A stretch of DNA of 64,000 nucleotides from Nonomuraea spiralis. Lineage in GTDB: Bacteria; Actinomycetota; Actinomycetes; Streptosporangiales; Streptosporangiaceae. The notes under the pieces were generated by a model, which searched no databases, was not told where the DNA came from, and saw only the letters and a program-made list of their open reading frames with translations. The translations under genes and the position numbers were made by a program. The first letter of the stretch is position 1; each line of letters begins with the position of its first letter. Of this stretch, positions 1 to 8,384 are shown one piece after another. Location of the stretch: NCBI RefSeq assembly GCF_014648435.1, contig NZ_BMRC01000033.1, positions 32,242 to 96,241 on the forward strand, read 5' to 3'.

Positions 1-853
1 TCGCCGGGATCGGCGCGGTCAGCATGTAGACCGGGTCGTCGCCCATGAGCGCGAGCTGGTGGATGCGGGCCCGCGGGGTCAGCCCGTGGTCGCGTACGGC
101 CTGCTCGGAGGCGATCAGCACGGCGCCGGAGCCGTCGGAGATCTGCGAGGAGGTGGCCGCGGTGATCCGGCCGCCCTCCTTCAGGGTCTTGAGGCCGGCC
201 ATCTTCTCCAGCGTCGTGTCGGGGCGCGGGCCCTCGTCGTCCTCGACGCCGTTGACCGGGGCGATCTGGTCCTTGAAGTAGCCGTTGGCGACGGCCTTGG
301 CGGCCCGCTGGTGGGACTCGTAGGCGAACTGCTCCAGCACGTCACGCTGGAGATCCCACTTCTCGCACATCAGCTCCGCGCCGCGGAACTGCGAGATCTC
401 CTGCTTGCCGTAGCGCTCGACCCACATGTCGCCGAACGGGAACGGCATGCCCTTCTCCAGCGCGGCGGTGATCGACGCGCCCATCGGGACGATGCTCATC
501 GACTCCACACCCGCGGCCACAACCAGGTCCTGGGTGCCCGACAACACGCCCTGGGCGGCGAAGTGGATGGACTGCTGGGATGAGCCGCACTGCCGGTCGA
601 TCGTGACACCGGCCGTCGTCTCGGGCAGGCCCGCCGACAACCAGGCGTTCCGCGCGATGTCCATGCTCTGGGGGCCGAACTGCATGACGCAGCCCATGAT
701 GACGTCCTCGACCGCCACCGGGTCGACGCCGGTACGGTCGATGAGCGCCTTCAGCGTGTGGGCGGCCAGGTCGGTGGGATGGACGGTGCAAAGCCCGCCC
801 TTCTTCTTGCCGACCGGGGTACGGACCGCTCCGACGATGTACGCCTCTGCCAC
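1..853 (-). CDS. Acetyl-CoA acyltransferase (thiolase), 3' end beyond window
   Basis: Thiolase-family enzyme that cleaves 3-ketoacyl-CoA with CoA, or condenses acyl-CoA units. The frame opens at GTG 853, with AGGAGG at 858-863, and runs off the left edge, so about 284 N-terminal residues are visible. The N-terminus AYIVGAVRTPVGKKKGG is typical. The acyl-accepting nucleophile is Cys89 in DRQCGSSQQS, followed by the GVESMS segment and the TAATSSQISDGSGA segment. The C-terminal His and Cys motifs lie outside the window. An inverted repeat at 904-918 resembles one before the acyl-CoA dehydrogenase at 6206, which suggests a lipid-catabolic role. Degradative versus biosynthetic function cannot be decided from this part. 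Confidence 0.93.
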   Translation of the reverse strand, partial: MAEAYIVGAVRTPVGKKKGGLCTVHPTDLAAHTLKALIDRTGVDPVAVEDVIMGCVMQFGPQSMDIARNAWLSAGLPETTAGVTIDRQCGSSQQSIHFAAQGVLSGTQDLVVAAGVESMSIVPMGASITAALEKGMPFPFGDMWVERYGKQEISQFRGAELMCEKWDLQRDVLEQFAYESHQRAAKAVANGYFKDQIAPVNGVEDDEGPRPDTTLEKMAGLKTLKEGGRITAATSSQISDGSGAVLIASEQAVRDHGLTPRARIHQLALMGDDPVYMLTAPIPA

Positions 854-903
854 AGTGCCTCCTGGAAACCGAGCATTATTCGGTTATTGGGAAGAGACTA
901 CAA

Positions 904-918
904 CAGAATGACGTTCTG
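904..918. promoter_or_regulatory. Candidate operator upstream of thiolase
   Basis: Inverted repeat CAGAATgacGTTCTG (arms match at five of six positions) 51 bp upstream of the thiolase start. It has the same arm sequence and spacing as the perfect repeat before the acyl-CoA dehydrogenase (6160-6176). Probably a TetR-type operator for lipid catabolism; the regulator is not in view. Confidence 0.45.
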
Positions 919-925
919 CGGCTCG

Positions 926-1585
926 TCACTCGGGCGGCAGAAGCTCCTGCGCGGCGTCCACCCTGAACCGCCACTGGTCCACGACCAGGCCGTTCAGCGA
1001 TTCTGCCAGCTCCAGCGCCAGCGTTCCCAGCTTGACGGGCTCGTCCCCGCGCAGTTCGATCGCGGTCAGCTCGGTGGCGAACGGCAGCAGCTCCCGTACC
1101 GCCGGCGGCTGCCCCTTCTGCGGGACCAGCGCGGCCCGGATGTCGCCCGACGTGTACGTGAACTCGTCCTCCCCCGGCTCCAGCAGGGGCGCCAGGTCCT
1201 CGGCGGACGGGCGTACCGGGAGGATGACGGCGGGACCACCCTCCTCGTCGTCGGCGGGATCGCTCACCTCGCCCCGGCACACCGCGAGCCCCTTGAGCCG
1301 GAAGGCCAGCCCCTCGGCCAGGTAGCGGTCGAAGAAGTCGAACGGCAGCGGGCCCTCGGCGGTGACCCGGCAGGCCCACGCCTTCTCCAGTACCCCGCCG
1401 GTCAGCTCGGCCTCGGCCTCGACCGGCGCGTACACCCGCACGTCGGTCGCCACGATGTCGTCGCCCTCCCGCCGGGCGTCGGGATCGGCCAGCCGGACGA
1501 TCCGCAACAGCTCGGCGGCCTCCGGTTTGGCGGGCAATGCCGCCGTCGGGCCAGTACGCAGTCTCCGCTTCGCCATCCAGCCCAT
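926..1585 (-). CDS. Conserved-looking hypothetical protein, 219 aa
   Basis: Family not recognised. The 219-residue protein is soluble, acidic and rich in Glu and Leu, with no signal peptide or membrane segment. It has a basic N-terminus (MGWMAKRRLRTG; Met4 is an alternative start) and a C-terminus VDQWRFRVDAAQELLPPE. GC-rich third positions and the even amino-acid composition indicate a real gene. It lies 16 bp downstream of the class F sortase gene on the same strand, so the two could be co-transcribed, but nothing in the sequence ties it to sortase function. Confidence 0.6.
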   Translation of the reverse strand: MGWMAKRRLRTGPTAALPAKPEAAELLRIVRLADPDARREGDDIVATDVRVYAPVEAEAELTGGVLEKAWACRVTAEGPLPFDFFDRYLAEGLAFRLKGLAVCRGEVSDPADDEEGGPAVILPVRPSAEDLAPLLEPGEDEFTYTSGDIRAALVPQKGQPPAVRELLPFATELTAIELRGDEPVKLGTLALELAESLNGLVVDQWRFRVDAAQELLPPE

Positions 1586-1601
1586 GCCCGCCTCCGGAAA
1601 A

Positions 1602-2342
1602 TCAGCTTCGATAGGAGCTCGTCATCGTCGCGTAGACGATGATGTTGTCGTTGTAGTGCCCGATGGTGCGGTCATAGGCCCCACCGCAGGTGATGAGGTG
1701 GAGCTGGGCGTTCTCCCGGCTTCCGTAGACGCGCTCGGTCGGGAACGTCTTCTTGCTGGCCTGCTCCACGCCGCCGACCGTGAACACGGCGGTCGTCTTG
1801 TCCTGGCGCCTGACCTCGATGGTGTCGCCGTTCTTGAGCTCGCCGAGGCGGCTGAACACGGCGCTGCGCGTCCGGGTGTCCTTGTGCCCGAGCAGCACCG
1901 CGGGGCCCGCCTCGCCCGGGGTGGACATGTTGCGGTACCACCCGGCCAGGTTGGGATTGTCGGACGGCGGCACCTCGATCGTCCCGTCCTTGGCCAGTCC
2001 CACGGACTTGATCGGCGCGTTGATCCCGAGCCGCTTGACCAGGATCCGCACAGGCGTCGAAGGCAACATCGCCGGCGCCGGCGTGATCTGCGGCAGCGGC
2101 GGCGGCTGGTCGGGCGGGGCCTGGAACAACGCCTGCTGCGGCTGCCCCGACGCCTGCGTCTGGACCGCCACGGGCAGGGCGTCCCTGTCCATGCCGTACT
2201 CCTCGGGCGACTGGAGCACGATCAGCATGCCGGCCACGACCGTCACGACCCCGGCGATGGCCGCGCCGATCAGGACGGTCCTGAGCGCGGTGCTCCCCTT
2301 GTCCGCCGGTGGCGGCCCGCCGTAGGGATACTGCCCGGCCAC
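1602..2342 (-). CDS. Class F-type sortase (first of two)
   Basis: Membrane-anchored cysteine transpeptidase that would cleave a sorting signal and attach the substrate to an extracellular acceptor. Of 246 residues, a single N-terminal membrane segment spans about 19-44, then a Pro/Gln-rich linker to about 95, then the sortase beta-barrel. Catalytic His153 lies in LLGHKD, and Cys219 in LHLITCGG is followed by YNDNIIVYA, the class F pattern. The gene starts 5 bp after the stop of the surface-protein gene 2348-3667, a dedicated substrate-enzyme pair. The nearby second sortase (3801-4580) has the same core motifs but a different linker. Confidence 0.9.
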   Translation of the reverse strand: MAGQYPYGGPPPADKGSTALRTVLIGAAIAGVVTVVAGMLIVLQSPEEYGMDRDALPVAVQTQASGQPQQALFQAPPDQPPPLPQITPAPAMLPSTPVRILVKRLGINAPIKSVGLAKDGTIEVPPSDNPNLAGWYRNMSTPGEAGPAVLLGHKDTRTRSAVFSRLGELKNGDTIEVRRQDKTTAVFTVGGVEQASKKTFPTERVYGSRENAQLHLITCGGAYDRTIGHYNDNIIVYATMTSSYRS

Positions 2343-2347
2343 GCCGC

Positions 2348-3667
2348 TCAGCCCCTGGTCGCGGTACGCCGGCGCAGCACCAGCCCACCCGCCGCGGCGG
2401 CCGCGATCAGGGCCGTACCGGTGAGGATGAACAGCCGCCCGTCGGGCCCCGCGTCACCTCCCAGACCGGTGTCAGCGCCCGCCTTGGGAGTCTTGGACTT
2501 GTTGGGCGGCGTGACGGTCACGGTGGCGGTGCTGGTCTTGGTCGGCTTGGGGGTGGGCGTCGGCGTGGGGGTCGGCGTCGGGGTGGGCGTGGGCGTGGGG
2601 GTCGTCCCCGTACCGGCCGCCACGGTGAAGCTGAAGGTCTTGAGCCCGGTCGTGGGCGCCTCGCACTTGATCGCAGGGGCGCTCGAGGAGGTGCCTAGAG
2701 CCAGATCCCCCGCCGTCAGTTGCACGTTGCCCGCGACCGTGGGCTTGATCTTGATGGTGACGCTAGGAAGCGTCGTGATGTCCTGACCGGCTACAGCGCC
2801 GGTGAGGGCCATTTCGCCTGTGGCGGTGGCGGGCGTGCCTCCGCCGGTCGCCTTGATGGTGGCGAAGAGCTTGCTGCTCACGGGGAACCCAGTGGGCGCG
2901 GTGAGCGGGTCGTTCGTATTCTCGATGATGCCTGTCCAGGTGATGGAGGCATCCTCATTGGCCTTGGCATTGGTGGGCGTCGTCATCGCGACTTTGATGT
3001 CGACAGTGGCGGGGTACAGGGAGTCTGTCCCGCTGGGCAGCTTGCAGTTGTAGGAGACCACGTCGGTCCCGGTACCACCGCCGCCGCCGGTCTGGACCGG
3101 GATCGAGATGCTGGCGGGGGTGGTCGACCCGTAGGTGCAGGTCGTCGTGTCCTGTCCGATCTTGATGCTCAGCAACGGCGTCGTCCCGGTCGCCGTCGCG
3201 AGCGGCGTCAGGACGAGGTTGCCGCCCGTCGTCGCGGTGACGCTGACGGACGCCGACATCTTCGGAGGCGTGTACGTCGTGTTGGCCGAGACCACCGTGG
3301 TGGTTCCCGTGCCGGTGCCCTTGAGCGGGGTGGGCGTCCCCCCGGTCACCGTGAGGTCGCCGCCGCTGGTGGTGACGGCCTCACCGGCGGTCAGAGCCCT
3401 GTTCACCTGGATCGCCGGGAACGTCCACTCGATCGTCGTCGACTTGGCCGGTTCCACCGACGCCGGAGGCGTGATCGTCACGATCACCGGGCCGTTCTGC
3501 AGAGCGCCGCCCGTGCAGTTGTAGGTGATCTTGAGGGGATCCACCATCGCCGCATGCGCGGGCGCGGCCAGACCGACCATCGAGCCGGCGAAGACGGCGA
3601 GCGTGCCTGTCAATCCCAAGGCGGATGTCTTCTGGGCGAGGCGGCGCCACGCCTGGGACGTAAGCAC
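2348..3667 (-). CDS. Secreted surface protein, putative sortase substrate
   Basis: Protein of 439 residues. A signal peptide (basic start, hydrophobic 17-37, APAHA-A cleavage) is followed by repeated beta-rich regions, each with a Cys pair pattern (YNC, TTCTYG, SYNC, IKCE). Next comes a Thr-Pro tandem stretch (about 350-375) that would act as a wall-spanning stalk. The end has the layout of a sorting signal: PKAGADTG, hydrophobic LFILTGTALIAAAAAGGLVL, and tail RRRTATRG. There is no canonical LPXTG, but the DTG-type signal recurs in the second substrate (4580-6007). Co-directional with the sortase 5 bp downstream. The function of the ectodomain is unknown. Confidence 0.82.
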   Translation of the reverse strand: MLTSQAWRRLAQKTSALGLTGTLAVFAGSMVGLAAPAHAAMVDPLKITYNCTGGALQNGPVIVTITPPASVEPAKSTTIEWTFPAIQVNRALTAGEAVTTSGGDLTVTGGTPTPLKGTGTGTTTVVSANTTYTPPKMSASVSVTATTGGNLVLTPLATATGTTPLLSIKIGQDTTTCTYGSTTPASISIPVQTGGGGGTGTDVVSYNCKLPSGTDSLYPATVDIKVAMTTPTNAKANEDASITWTGIIENTNDPLTAPTGFPVSSKLFATIKATGGGTPATATGEMALTGAVAGQDITTLPSVTIKIKPTVAGNVQLTAGDLALGTSSSAPAIKCEAPTTGLKTFSFTVAAGTGTTPTPTPTPTPTPTPTPTPKPTKTSTATVTVTPPNKSKTPKAGADTGLGGDAGPDGRLFILTGTALIAAAAAGGLVLRRRTATRG

Positions 3668-3800
3668 GGGTCCATCTCCGTTTCAGCGCAGTGTCAACAG
3701 TCGTGCCAGAATTCCAGCCAATGGTCACGGTTCGGTGTAGATCCTACGAACTGTCCCTGTCAACTTCCCGTAAAACGCAAAATCTGCCTCAGAAACCCCA

Positions 3801-4580
3801 TCAGCCCTTCTTCTTCGACAACGTCGCGTACACCACGATGTTGTCGGTGTAACTGTGCGCCTCCTTGTTGAAGACGCCGCCACACGTGATGAGCCTGAGC
3901 TGGGAGTCCTTGGTGTTGCCGTACACCCGGGACGTCGGGAACGACGACTTGCTGACCTGCTCGATCCCGCTCACCGTGAACCGGGTGACCTTCCCGTCCG
4001 ACCGGTACACGTAGATCTGGTCGCCCTTCGCCAGCTCGCGCAGGCGGTCGAAGACGGCCGGGCCCTTACGGGTGCTCACGTGGCCGTTGATGACCGCGGG
4101 CCCGAGCTCGCCCGGCACCGGCGAGAAGCGGTACCAGCCGGTCTGGTTCGGCCGGGTAAGCGGCGGGGTGCCCAGGTTGCCCTTGATGTCCACGGTGACC
4201 GCGCCGATGGGGGCGTTCACCTTGATCTTGGGGATCTTGATCCGGCTCGGCCTGGCCTTGGCCTTGGCGGCCTTGGTCTTGGCCTTGGGGATCGGCGGCA
4301 CGGTCGGCGCGGCGGCCAGCGGCGCGGGCGCGTCCGGCCGGGCCGGGGTCAGCGTCGCGCCCTTGCCGCCCGGCCCGACGGTCGCGGGCAGCACGAACGC
4401 GCCGGCGTTCTCGATCTGCACGGTCGTCGGCTGGTCGGCGGCGGCCAGCGTGCCGGAGCCGTCGTCCACCTTGGGGGCCACGGAGAGCAGGCCCACCATG
4501 ATCGCGCCGACGCCGGCCAGCGAGCCGGCGATCAGCAACCCGGGCGTCGCCCGCTGCATCGGAGTCTTCTGCTCGGCCAT
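3801..4580 (-). CDS. Class F-type sortase (second of two)
   Basis: Second sortase, 259 residues from ATG 4580. The start overlaps the stop of the upstream substrate gene (TGATG), so translation is probably coupled; a GTG three bases earlier is an alternative start. It has an N-terminal membrane segment (about 15-36), a long Ala/Pro/Lys linker to about 115, and a catalytic domain with His in VINGHVS and Cys in LRLITCGG, followed by YTDNIVVYA. The linker is longer and more basic than in the first sortase, which suggests a different reach into the wall. Probably anchors the product of 4580-6007. Confidence 0.9.
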   Translation of the reverse strand: MAEQKTPMQRATPGLLIAGSLAGVGAIMVGLLSVAPKVDDGSGTLAAADQPTTVQIENAGAFVLPATVGPGGKGATLTPARPDAPAPLAAAPTVPPIPKAKTKAAKAKARPSRIKIPKIKVNAPIGAVTVDIKGNLGTPPLTRPNQTGWYRFSPVPGELGPAVINGHVSTRKGPAVFDRLRELAKGDQIYVYRSDGKVTRFTVSGIEQVSKSSFPTSRVYGNTKDSQLRLITCGGVFNKEAHSYTDNIVVYATLSKKKG

Positions 4581-6007
4581 CACTTCGTTCCTCCCGCGTG
4601 CGCGGCCCTGCGCCGGCGCAGCGCGAGCCCGCCGCCCGCACTGCCCATGAGCAGCATCACCCCACTGGCCATCAGCCCGTACGGCTGGTCCGGCGCATCC
4701 GGCGCCTCACCGGTGTCCACCCCGCCCTTGGGCACCTTGGCCACCTGCGCCCTGGCGTACGTGGTCGCCGTCGGGCCGGTCGCGGTGGGCGTGCTCGTGC
4801 TGGTGCTCGTCCCGGTGACCGCCGGTACGACGATCACGTGCCCGAGTCCGCTGGACGGGGTGGGGCGGTTGTGGTTGCGCGTGGGGGTGCTGGTCGCCGT
4901 GGACGTGTTGGTGGGGGTGTTCGTCGGCGTGTTGGTCGGCGTGTTGGTCGGCGTGTTCGTCGGCGTGTTGGTGGGGGTCTGCGTGGTCGTCGGTCCCGAC
5001 TTGTCCCGTACGGTCACCGTCACCGAGACCGGCCCGCCGACCAGCTTGCACTTCGCGCCGTGGTACCCGGTCGGGATCTTGGAGGTGTTCGTGGACACCT
5101 TGAACGCGTCCAGCCAGGCCGGCTTGGACGTGGCGTTCACGATCCTGATCGTGTGCTTGCCGTACTTGAGTTCCGGCGACTTCCAGAGCGTGTAACCGCC
5201 GTCGAGGTCGTCGTTGACGGGCAGGTCGTCGTCGGAGCGCGAGGGGTCCACCGTGGCCCGCTTGCTGCCGTCGATGTAGACGTCAACGGGACCGGCGTCC
5301 TTGTCGTGCGGCCCGATGTACTCCACGCCCGTGCCCGTGAAGCTCAGCTCGGCCCAGGCGCCGAGGTCATTGGTCTCGTGCAGGTCGTTGTGCACGTGGT
5401 TCTCGGAGCCGGGACGGTCGTCGATCGAGGCCCAGCCCGGACCGTAGTTGATCTTCATGTCGGTCGGGTTGTCGGTCTCGTTGCCGTCGTTGGCCACGAC
5501 CGTGCCGTCCGGCGGGGTGAAGTCGAGGTCGATGTCCTTCGGCTTGACCGTGATGGTCCCGACCTTGTCGATCAGGCCGGGGTCGTTCAGCGACTCGGGG
5601 AGCGACAGGTAGTCGTCCGGGCGGAGCTTGCCCGCCTGCTCGACGGAGCCCTTCGGCTGCAGGATGCCCTGCCAGCTGCTGGTCAGCTCGACGTTGCCGG
5701 TGGCGTGCACGTTGGCGCCCGGGGCGAAGTAGCCGGGCGACTGGAGCCGTCCGTCGTCGGCGTAGTCCAGCTTCCAGGTGAAGTTGAGCGGGTCGCCGAC
5801 CACCAGGTCGGTGGCGAAGGTGAGATGGGTGCTCAGACGTACCGGCCCGTGCCTGACGATGCTGTCCGTCCCGGACGGTACGCATTCGTACTGCACGTCC
5901 AGGTCGGCCGGCGCCGCCGAGGCCGGGACAGCGGGCAATGCCACCACCCCGATGGCCGCCACCGATGCGATCGACGCGGCGAGCAAGGACTTGCGCCACC
6001 GACTCAC
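4580..6007 (-). CDS. Secreted surface protein with carbohydrate-binding-like domain, putative sortase substrate
   Basis: Protein of 475 residues. The signal peptide is cleaved near VPASA-AP, and a beta-rich N-terminal region follows. Then comes a galactose-binding/CBM-like fold (about 215-310; AELSFTGTGVEYIGP, VDVYIDGSKRATVD, and KHTIRIVNATSK pattern). A Thr-Pro-Thr-Asn tandem stalk (period 4 residues, seen at 4900-4980) precedes the sorting region VPKGGVDTG, a hydrophobic stretch and RRRRAAHAGGTK. The overall plan matches the neighbouring protein 2348-3667. Coupled to the downstream sortase. Likely displayed on hyphae or spores; the ligand is unknown. Confidence 0.82.
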   Translation of the reverse strand: MSRWRKSLLAASIASVAAIGVVALPAVPASAAPADLDVQYECVPSGTDSIVRHGPVRLSTHLTFATDLVVGDPLNFTWKLDYADDGRLQSPGYFAPGANVHATGNVELTSSWQGILQPKGSVEQAGKLRPDDYLSLPESLNDPGLIDKVGTITVKPKDIDLDFTPPDGTVVANDGNETDNPTDMKINYGPGWASIDDRPGSENHVHNDLHETNDLGAWAELSFTGTGVEYIGPHDKDAGPVDVYIDGSKRATVDPSRSDDDLPVNDDLDGGYTLWKSPELKYGKHTIRIVNATSKPAWLDAFKVSTNTSKIPTGYHGAKCKLVGGPVSVTVTVRDKSGPTTTQTPTNTPTNTPTNTPTNTPTNTPTNTSTATSTPTRNHNRPTPSSGLGHVIVVPAVTGTSTSTSTPTATGPTATTYARAQVAKVPKGGVDTGEAPDAPDQPYGLMASGVMLLMGSAGGGLALRRRRAAHAGGTK

Positions 6008-6159
6008 GGGACACTCCGATCATCACAAATAGACCGAGGGTAGATCTTAGAGTCGAAAACACCCGCAACGCAGGCGGAAACCCTCAACTTCCAGCACTTG
6101 TGATGAAGCCGTGTCCCCCGCCGCCTCCTCCACCGGGAATGCGGGTATACCTCCGGGTA

Positions 6160-6176
6160 ACAGAATCGTATTCTGT
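6160..6176. promoter_or_regulatory. Palindromic operator upstream of acyl-CoA dehydrogenase
   Basis: Perfect inverted repeat ACAGAATcgtATTCTGT, 30 bp before the ATG at 6206. Related repeats occur before the thiolase (904-918) and the SDR-hydratase pair (20640-20654). Its position over the promoter suggests repression. Confidence 0.6.
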
Positions 6177-6205
6177 CGTGCACGACACCTGCTTGGAGGC
6201 GAACG

Positions 6206-7351
6206 ATGCAGCGAGACCTCTTCGACGAGGAGCACCTGCTCTTCCGGGAAACCGTGCGCGAGTTCATGGCCCGCGAGGTCGTGCCGCATCACGGCCAGTG
6301 GGAGAAGGACGGCATCGTCCCCCGCGAGGTCTGGAAGAAGGCCGGCGAGCTCGGCATGTTCGGCTTCGGCGTCCCCGAGGAGTACGGCGGCGCCGGCATC
6401 ACCGACTTCCGCTACAACGCGGTGATCGTCGAGGAGATCACCAGGAGCGGCGCCTCCGGCCTGGGATTCTCCCTGCACAACGACGTCATGGCCCCGTACG
6501 TCGTGGAGCTCACCGACGAGGAGCAGAAGCAGCGCTGGCTGCCCGGCTTCGCGAGCGGCGAGATCATCACCGCCATCGCGATGACCGAGCCCGGCGCCGG
6601 CAGCGACCTCCAGGGCGTCCGGACCACCGCCGTACGCGAGGGCGACCACTACGTCGTCAACGGCCAGAAGACGTTCATCACCAACGGCATCAACGCCGAC
6701 CTCGTGGTCGTGGTGGCCAAGACCGATCCCGACGCGGGCGCCAGGGGCACGACGCTCATCGTGGTCGAACGCGGCATGGAAGGCTTCAACCGCGGCCGGA
6801 ACCTGGACAAGGTCGGCATGAAGGCCCAGGACACAGCCGAGCTGTTCTTCGAGAACGTCCGCGTGCCCGCGGCCAACCGCCTCGGCCCGAACGAGGGCGA
6901 GGGCTTCTACCAGCTCATGAACAACCTGCCCCAGGAACGCCTGTCGATCGCCGTGGCGGCAGTGGCCGCGGCGGAGGCGGTGCTGGAGCAGACCATCGAG
7001 TACTGCAGGACCCGCCAGGCGTTCGGCCGCAACCTCGGCTCGTTCCAGAACACCCGGTTCGTCCTGGCGGAGCTGGCCACCGAGACCGAGATCGCCCGCC
7101 ACTACGTGGACAAGTGCATCCTGGCACTCAACGCGCGGCAACTCACCGTCGTGGACGCGGCCAAGGCCAAATGGTGGACCACCGAGCTGCAGAACAAGGT
7201 CATCGACCGCTGCCTCCAGCTCCACGGCGGCTACGGCTACATGATGGAGTACCCGGTCGCGAAGGCGTGGCTGGACGGCCGCGTACAGACGATCTACGGC
7301 GGCACCACCGAGATCATGAAGGAGATCATCGGCCGGTCCTTCGATTTCTGA
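6206..7351 (+). CDS. Acyl-CoA dehydrogenase, LCAD/IVD type
   Basis: FAD-dependent alpha,beta-dehydrogenation of acyl-CoA, the first step of beta-oxidation. Its 381 residues are full length. GGAGG lies 6 bp before ATG 6206. It shows the N-terminal helical domain, the FAD-contact motif AMTEPGAGSDL (about 125-135) and the C-terminal YGGTTEIMKEIIGR. Where medium-chain enzymes have the catalytic Glu (YEGT), this protein has Gly. A Glu (E244) sits in LPQERLSIA, matching the helix-G base of long-chain and isovaleryl-CoA dehydrogenases, so it probably acts on long or branched substrates. Preceded by the palindrome at 6160-6176. Confidence 0.94.
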   Translation: MQRDLFDEEHLLFRETVREFMAREVVPHHGQWEKDGIVPREVWKKAGELGMFGFGVPEEYGGAGITDFRYNAVIVEEITRSGASGLGFSLHNDVMAPYVVELTDEEQKQRWLPGFASGEIITAIAMTEPGAGSDLQGVRTTAVREGDHYVVNGQKTFITNGINADLVVVVAKTDPDAGARGTTLIVVERGMEGFNRGRNLDKVGMKAQDTAELFFENVRVPAANRLGPNEGEGFYQLMNNLPQERLSIAVAAVAAAEAVLEQTIEYCRTRQAFGRNLGSFQNTRFVLAELATETEIARHYVDKCILALNARQLTVVDAAKAKWWTTELQNKVIDRCLQLHGGYGYMMEYPVAKAWLDGRVQTIYGGTTEIMKEIIGRSFDF

Positions 7352-7394
7352 CGCGAGCCGCGCGCCCGGCCGGGCCGCGCCGCATACTGTCAGC

Positions 7395-7556
7395 ATGGAC
7401 GGCGGCCTGATCCTGCTCGTTTTCCTGGCGTTGTTGTTCGCCTGGTTGCTCAACCGTGTGCGCAGGGCGTTCCGGCTCGGCCCGGTCGGCTACGCGGGCG
7501 TGATGATCGTGTTCGTCATCGCCATGCTGCTCGTCTGGGGTCAGACGATGCGCTGA
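7395..7556 (+). CDS. Small two-helix membrane protein, 53 aa
   Basis: Short frame from ATG 7395 encoding MDGGLILLVFLALLFAWLL, a basic turn NRVRRAFRLG, then a second hydrophobic helix YAGVMIVFVIAMLLVW ending GQTMR. Two predicted membrane segments with a positive loop. A TACTGT hexamer lies 4-5 nt before the start and there is no clear ribosome binding site. Function unknown. The coding case rests on membrane-protein composition and its snug fit between the acyl-CoA dehydrogenase and the convergent MarR gene. Confidence 0.55.
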   Translation: MDGGLILLVFLALLFAWLLNRVRRAFRLGPVGYAGVMIVFVIAMLLVWGQTMR

Positions 7557-7572
7557 CGCCCCAGCTGCCGGC

Positions 7573-8001
7573 TCATCCCGGCATCTCCTGTACGAACCTG
7601 GTCAGCAGCCGCGCGAACTCGGCCCGCTCGGCCGCCGACCAGCCGGCCGTCGCCGTCGCGAAGGCCGCCTGCCTGGCCTGACGGGCCTGCGCGAGCGCCG
7701 CGACGCCGTCCTCAGTCAGCACCAGCCACGCCCGCCGGCCGTCGGCCTGGTCGGCCTCACGTCGCACCAGGCCCGCCGTCACGGCGGCCGCCACGAGCCG
7801 GCTGGCCCGCGGCTGGTCGACGCTCAACGCCTCGGCCACCGCCGACACGGTGACCTGCCCGCCGGCGCCCTCGATCACGTCGAGCACCTCGTACTCGGGG
7901 CCCGTCGCGCCCTGCTGCCGGGCCAGCGCCCGCCTGCTCTGCCTGCGCCTGATGGCGACCATCGCCCGCTCGATCGCGGCAATTTCCTTGTCTTCATACA
8001 T
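7573..8001 (-). CDS. MarR-family transcriptional regulator
   Basis: Winged-helix regulator of 142 residues from ATG 8001 (MYEDKEIAAIERAMVAIRR). The DNA-binding part spans about 40-90, with EYEVLDVIEGAGGQVTVSAVAEALSVDQPRASRLVAAAV as the helix-turn-helix and the wing following at READQADGRRAW. A start six codons upstream is possible, but TATAAT at 8011-8016 would then lie inside the gene. With the start at 8001 the transcript would be leaderless. Divergent from the second winged-helix gene at 8022, with overlapping promoters, so each may control the other. Confidence 0.85.
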   Translation of the reverse strand: MYEDKEIAAIERAMVAIRRRQSRRALARQQGATGPEYEVLDVIEGAGGQVTVSAVAEALSVDQPRASRLVAAAVTAGLVRREADQADGRRAWLVLTEDGVAALAQARQARQAAFATATAGWSAAERAEFARLLTRFVQEMPG

Positions 8002-8024
8002 ATAGTTGTTATTATACATGCATG
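7995..8024. promoter_or_regulatory. AT-rich overlapping divergent promoters of the two MarR-like genes
   Basis: An AT-rich island in otherwise GC-rich DNA separates the starts at 8001 (minus) and 8022 (plus). On the minus strand TATAAT (8016-8011) is followed after 7-9 nt by ATG 8001. On the plus strand TATTAT-like sequence precedes ATG 8022. The two -10 regions share the same base pairs, so transcription in the two directions should compete. Confidence 0.5.
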
Positions 8025-8384
8025 GACAGACCTATCGGATATTGGGTGAAGCACCTCGACAACCTGCTGGATGACGCCATGGGTCAGGCCCTGGCCGCGT
8101 ACGGCACCTCGCGGCGGGACTGGCAGTTGCTGAGCGCCGCGGCCCGCGACGGGAGCGCCGCCATGCTGGCGCCCTTCGACGGCGTGGAGGAGGCCGTACA
8201 GAGCTTGACGTCGAAGGGATGGCTCGCGGACGGGCGGCTGACCGACGAGGGCCGGGCCGCCCACGCCGCCGTCTCCGAGCACGTCATGCACTTCAGACGG
8301 CGGATCACCGAGGGCGTGAGCCCGCAGGAGTACCTGGCCACCGTCGACGTGCTGCGCCGCATGGCGGCCAACGCCGAACGCTAG
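8022..8384 (+). CDS. Small MarR-like winged-helix protein
   Basis: Protein of 120 residues: MDRPIGYWVKHLDNLLDDAMGQAL dimerisation helix, then a winged-helix core (TSRRDWQLLSAAARDG, VEEAVQSLTSKGWLADGRLTDEGRAAHA) and a C-terminal helix (VSPQEYLATVDVLRRMAANAER). This layout is typical of short MarR-type regulators. Divergent from the MarR gene at 7573-8001 with only 20 bp between starts. Its 3' end overlaps the convergent hydrolase gene by 4 bp. Confidence 0.75.
   Translation: MDRPIGYWVKHLDNLLDDAMGQALAAYGTSRRDWQLLSAAARDGSAAMLAPFDGVEEAVQSLTSKGWLADGRLTDEGRAAHAAVSEHVMHFRRRITEGVSPQEYLATVDVLRRMAANAER

Noticed and set aside
2309..2698. Plus-strand Gly/Arg-rich frames over the sortase and surface-protein genes
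   Set aside because: Low-complexity products typical of antisense reading in high-GC DNA; the minus-strand frames carry clear domains.
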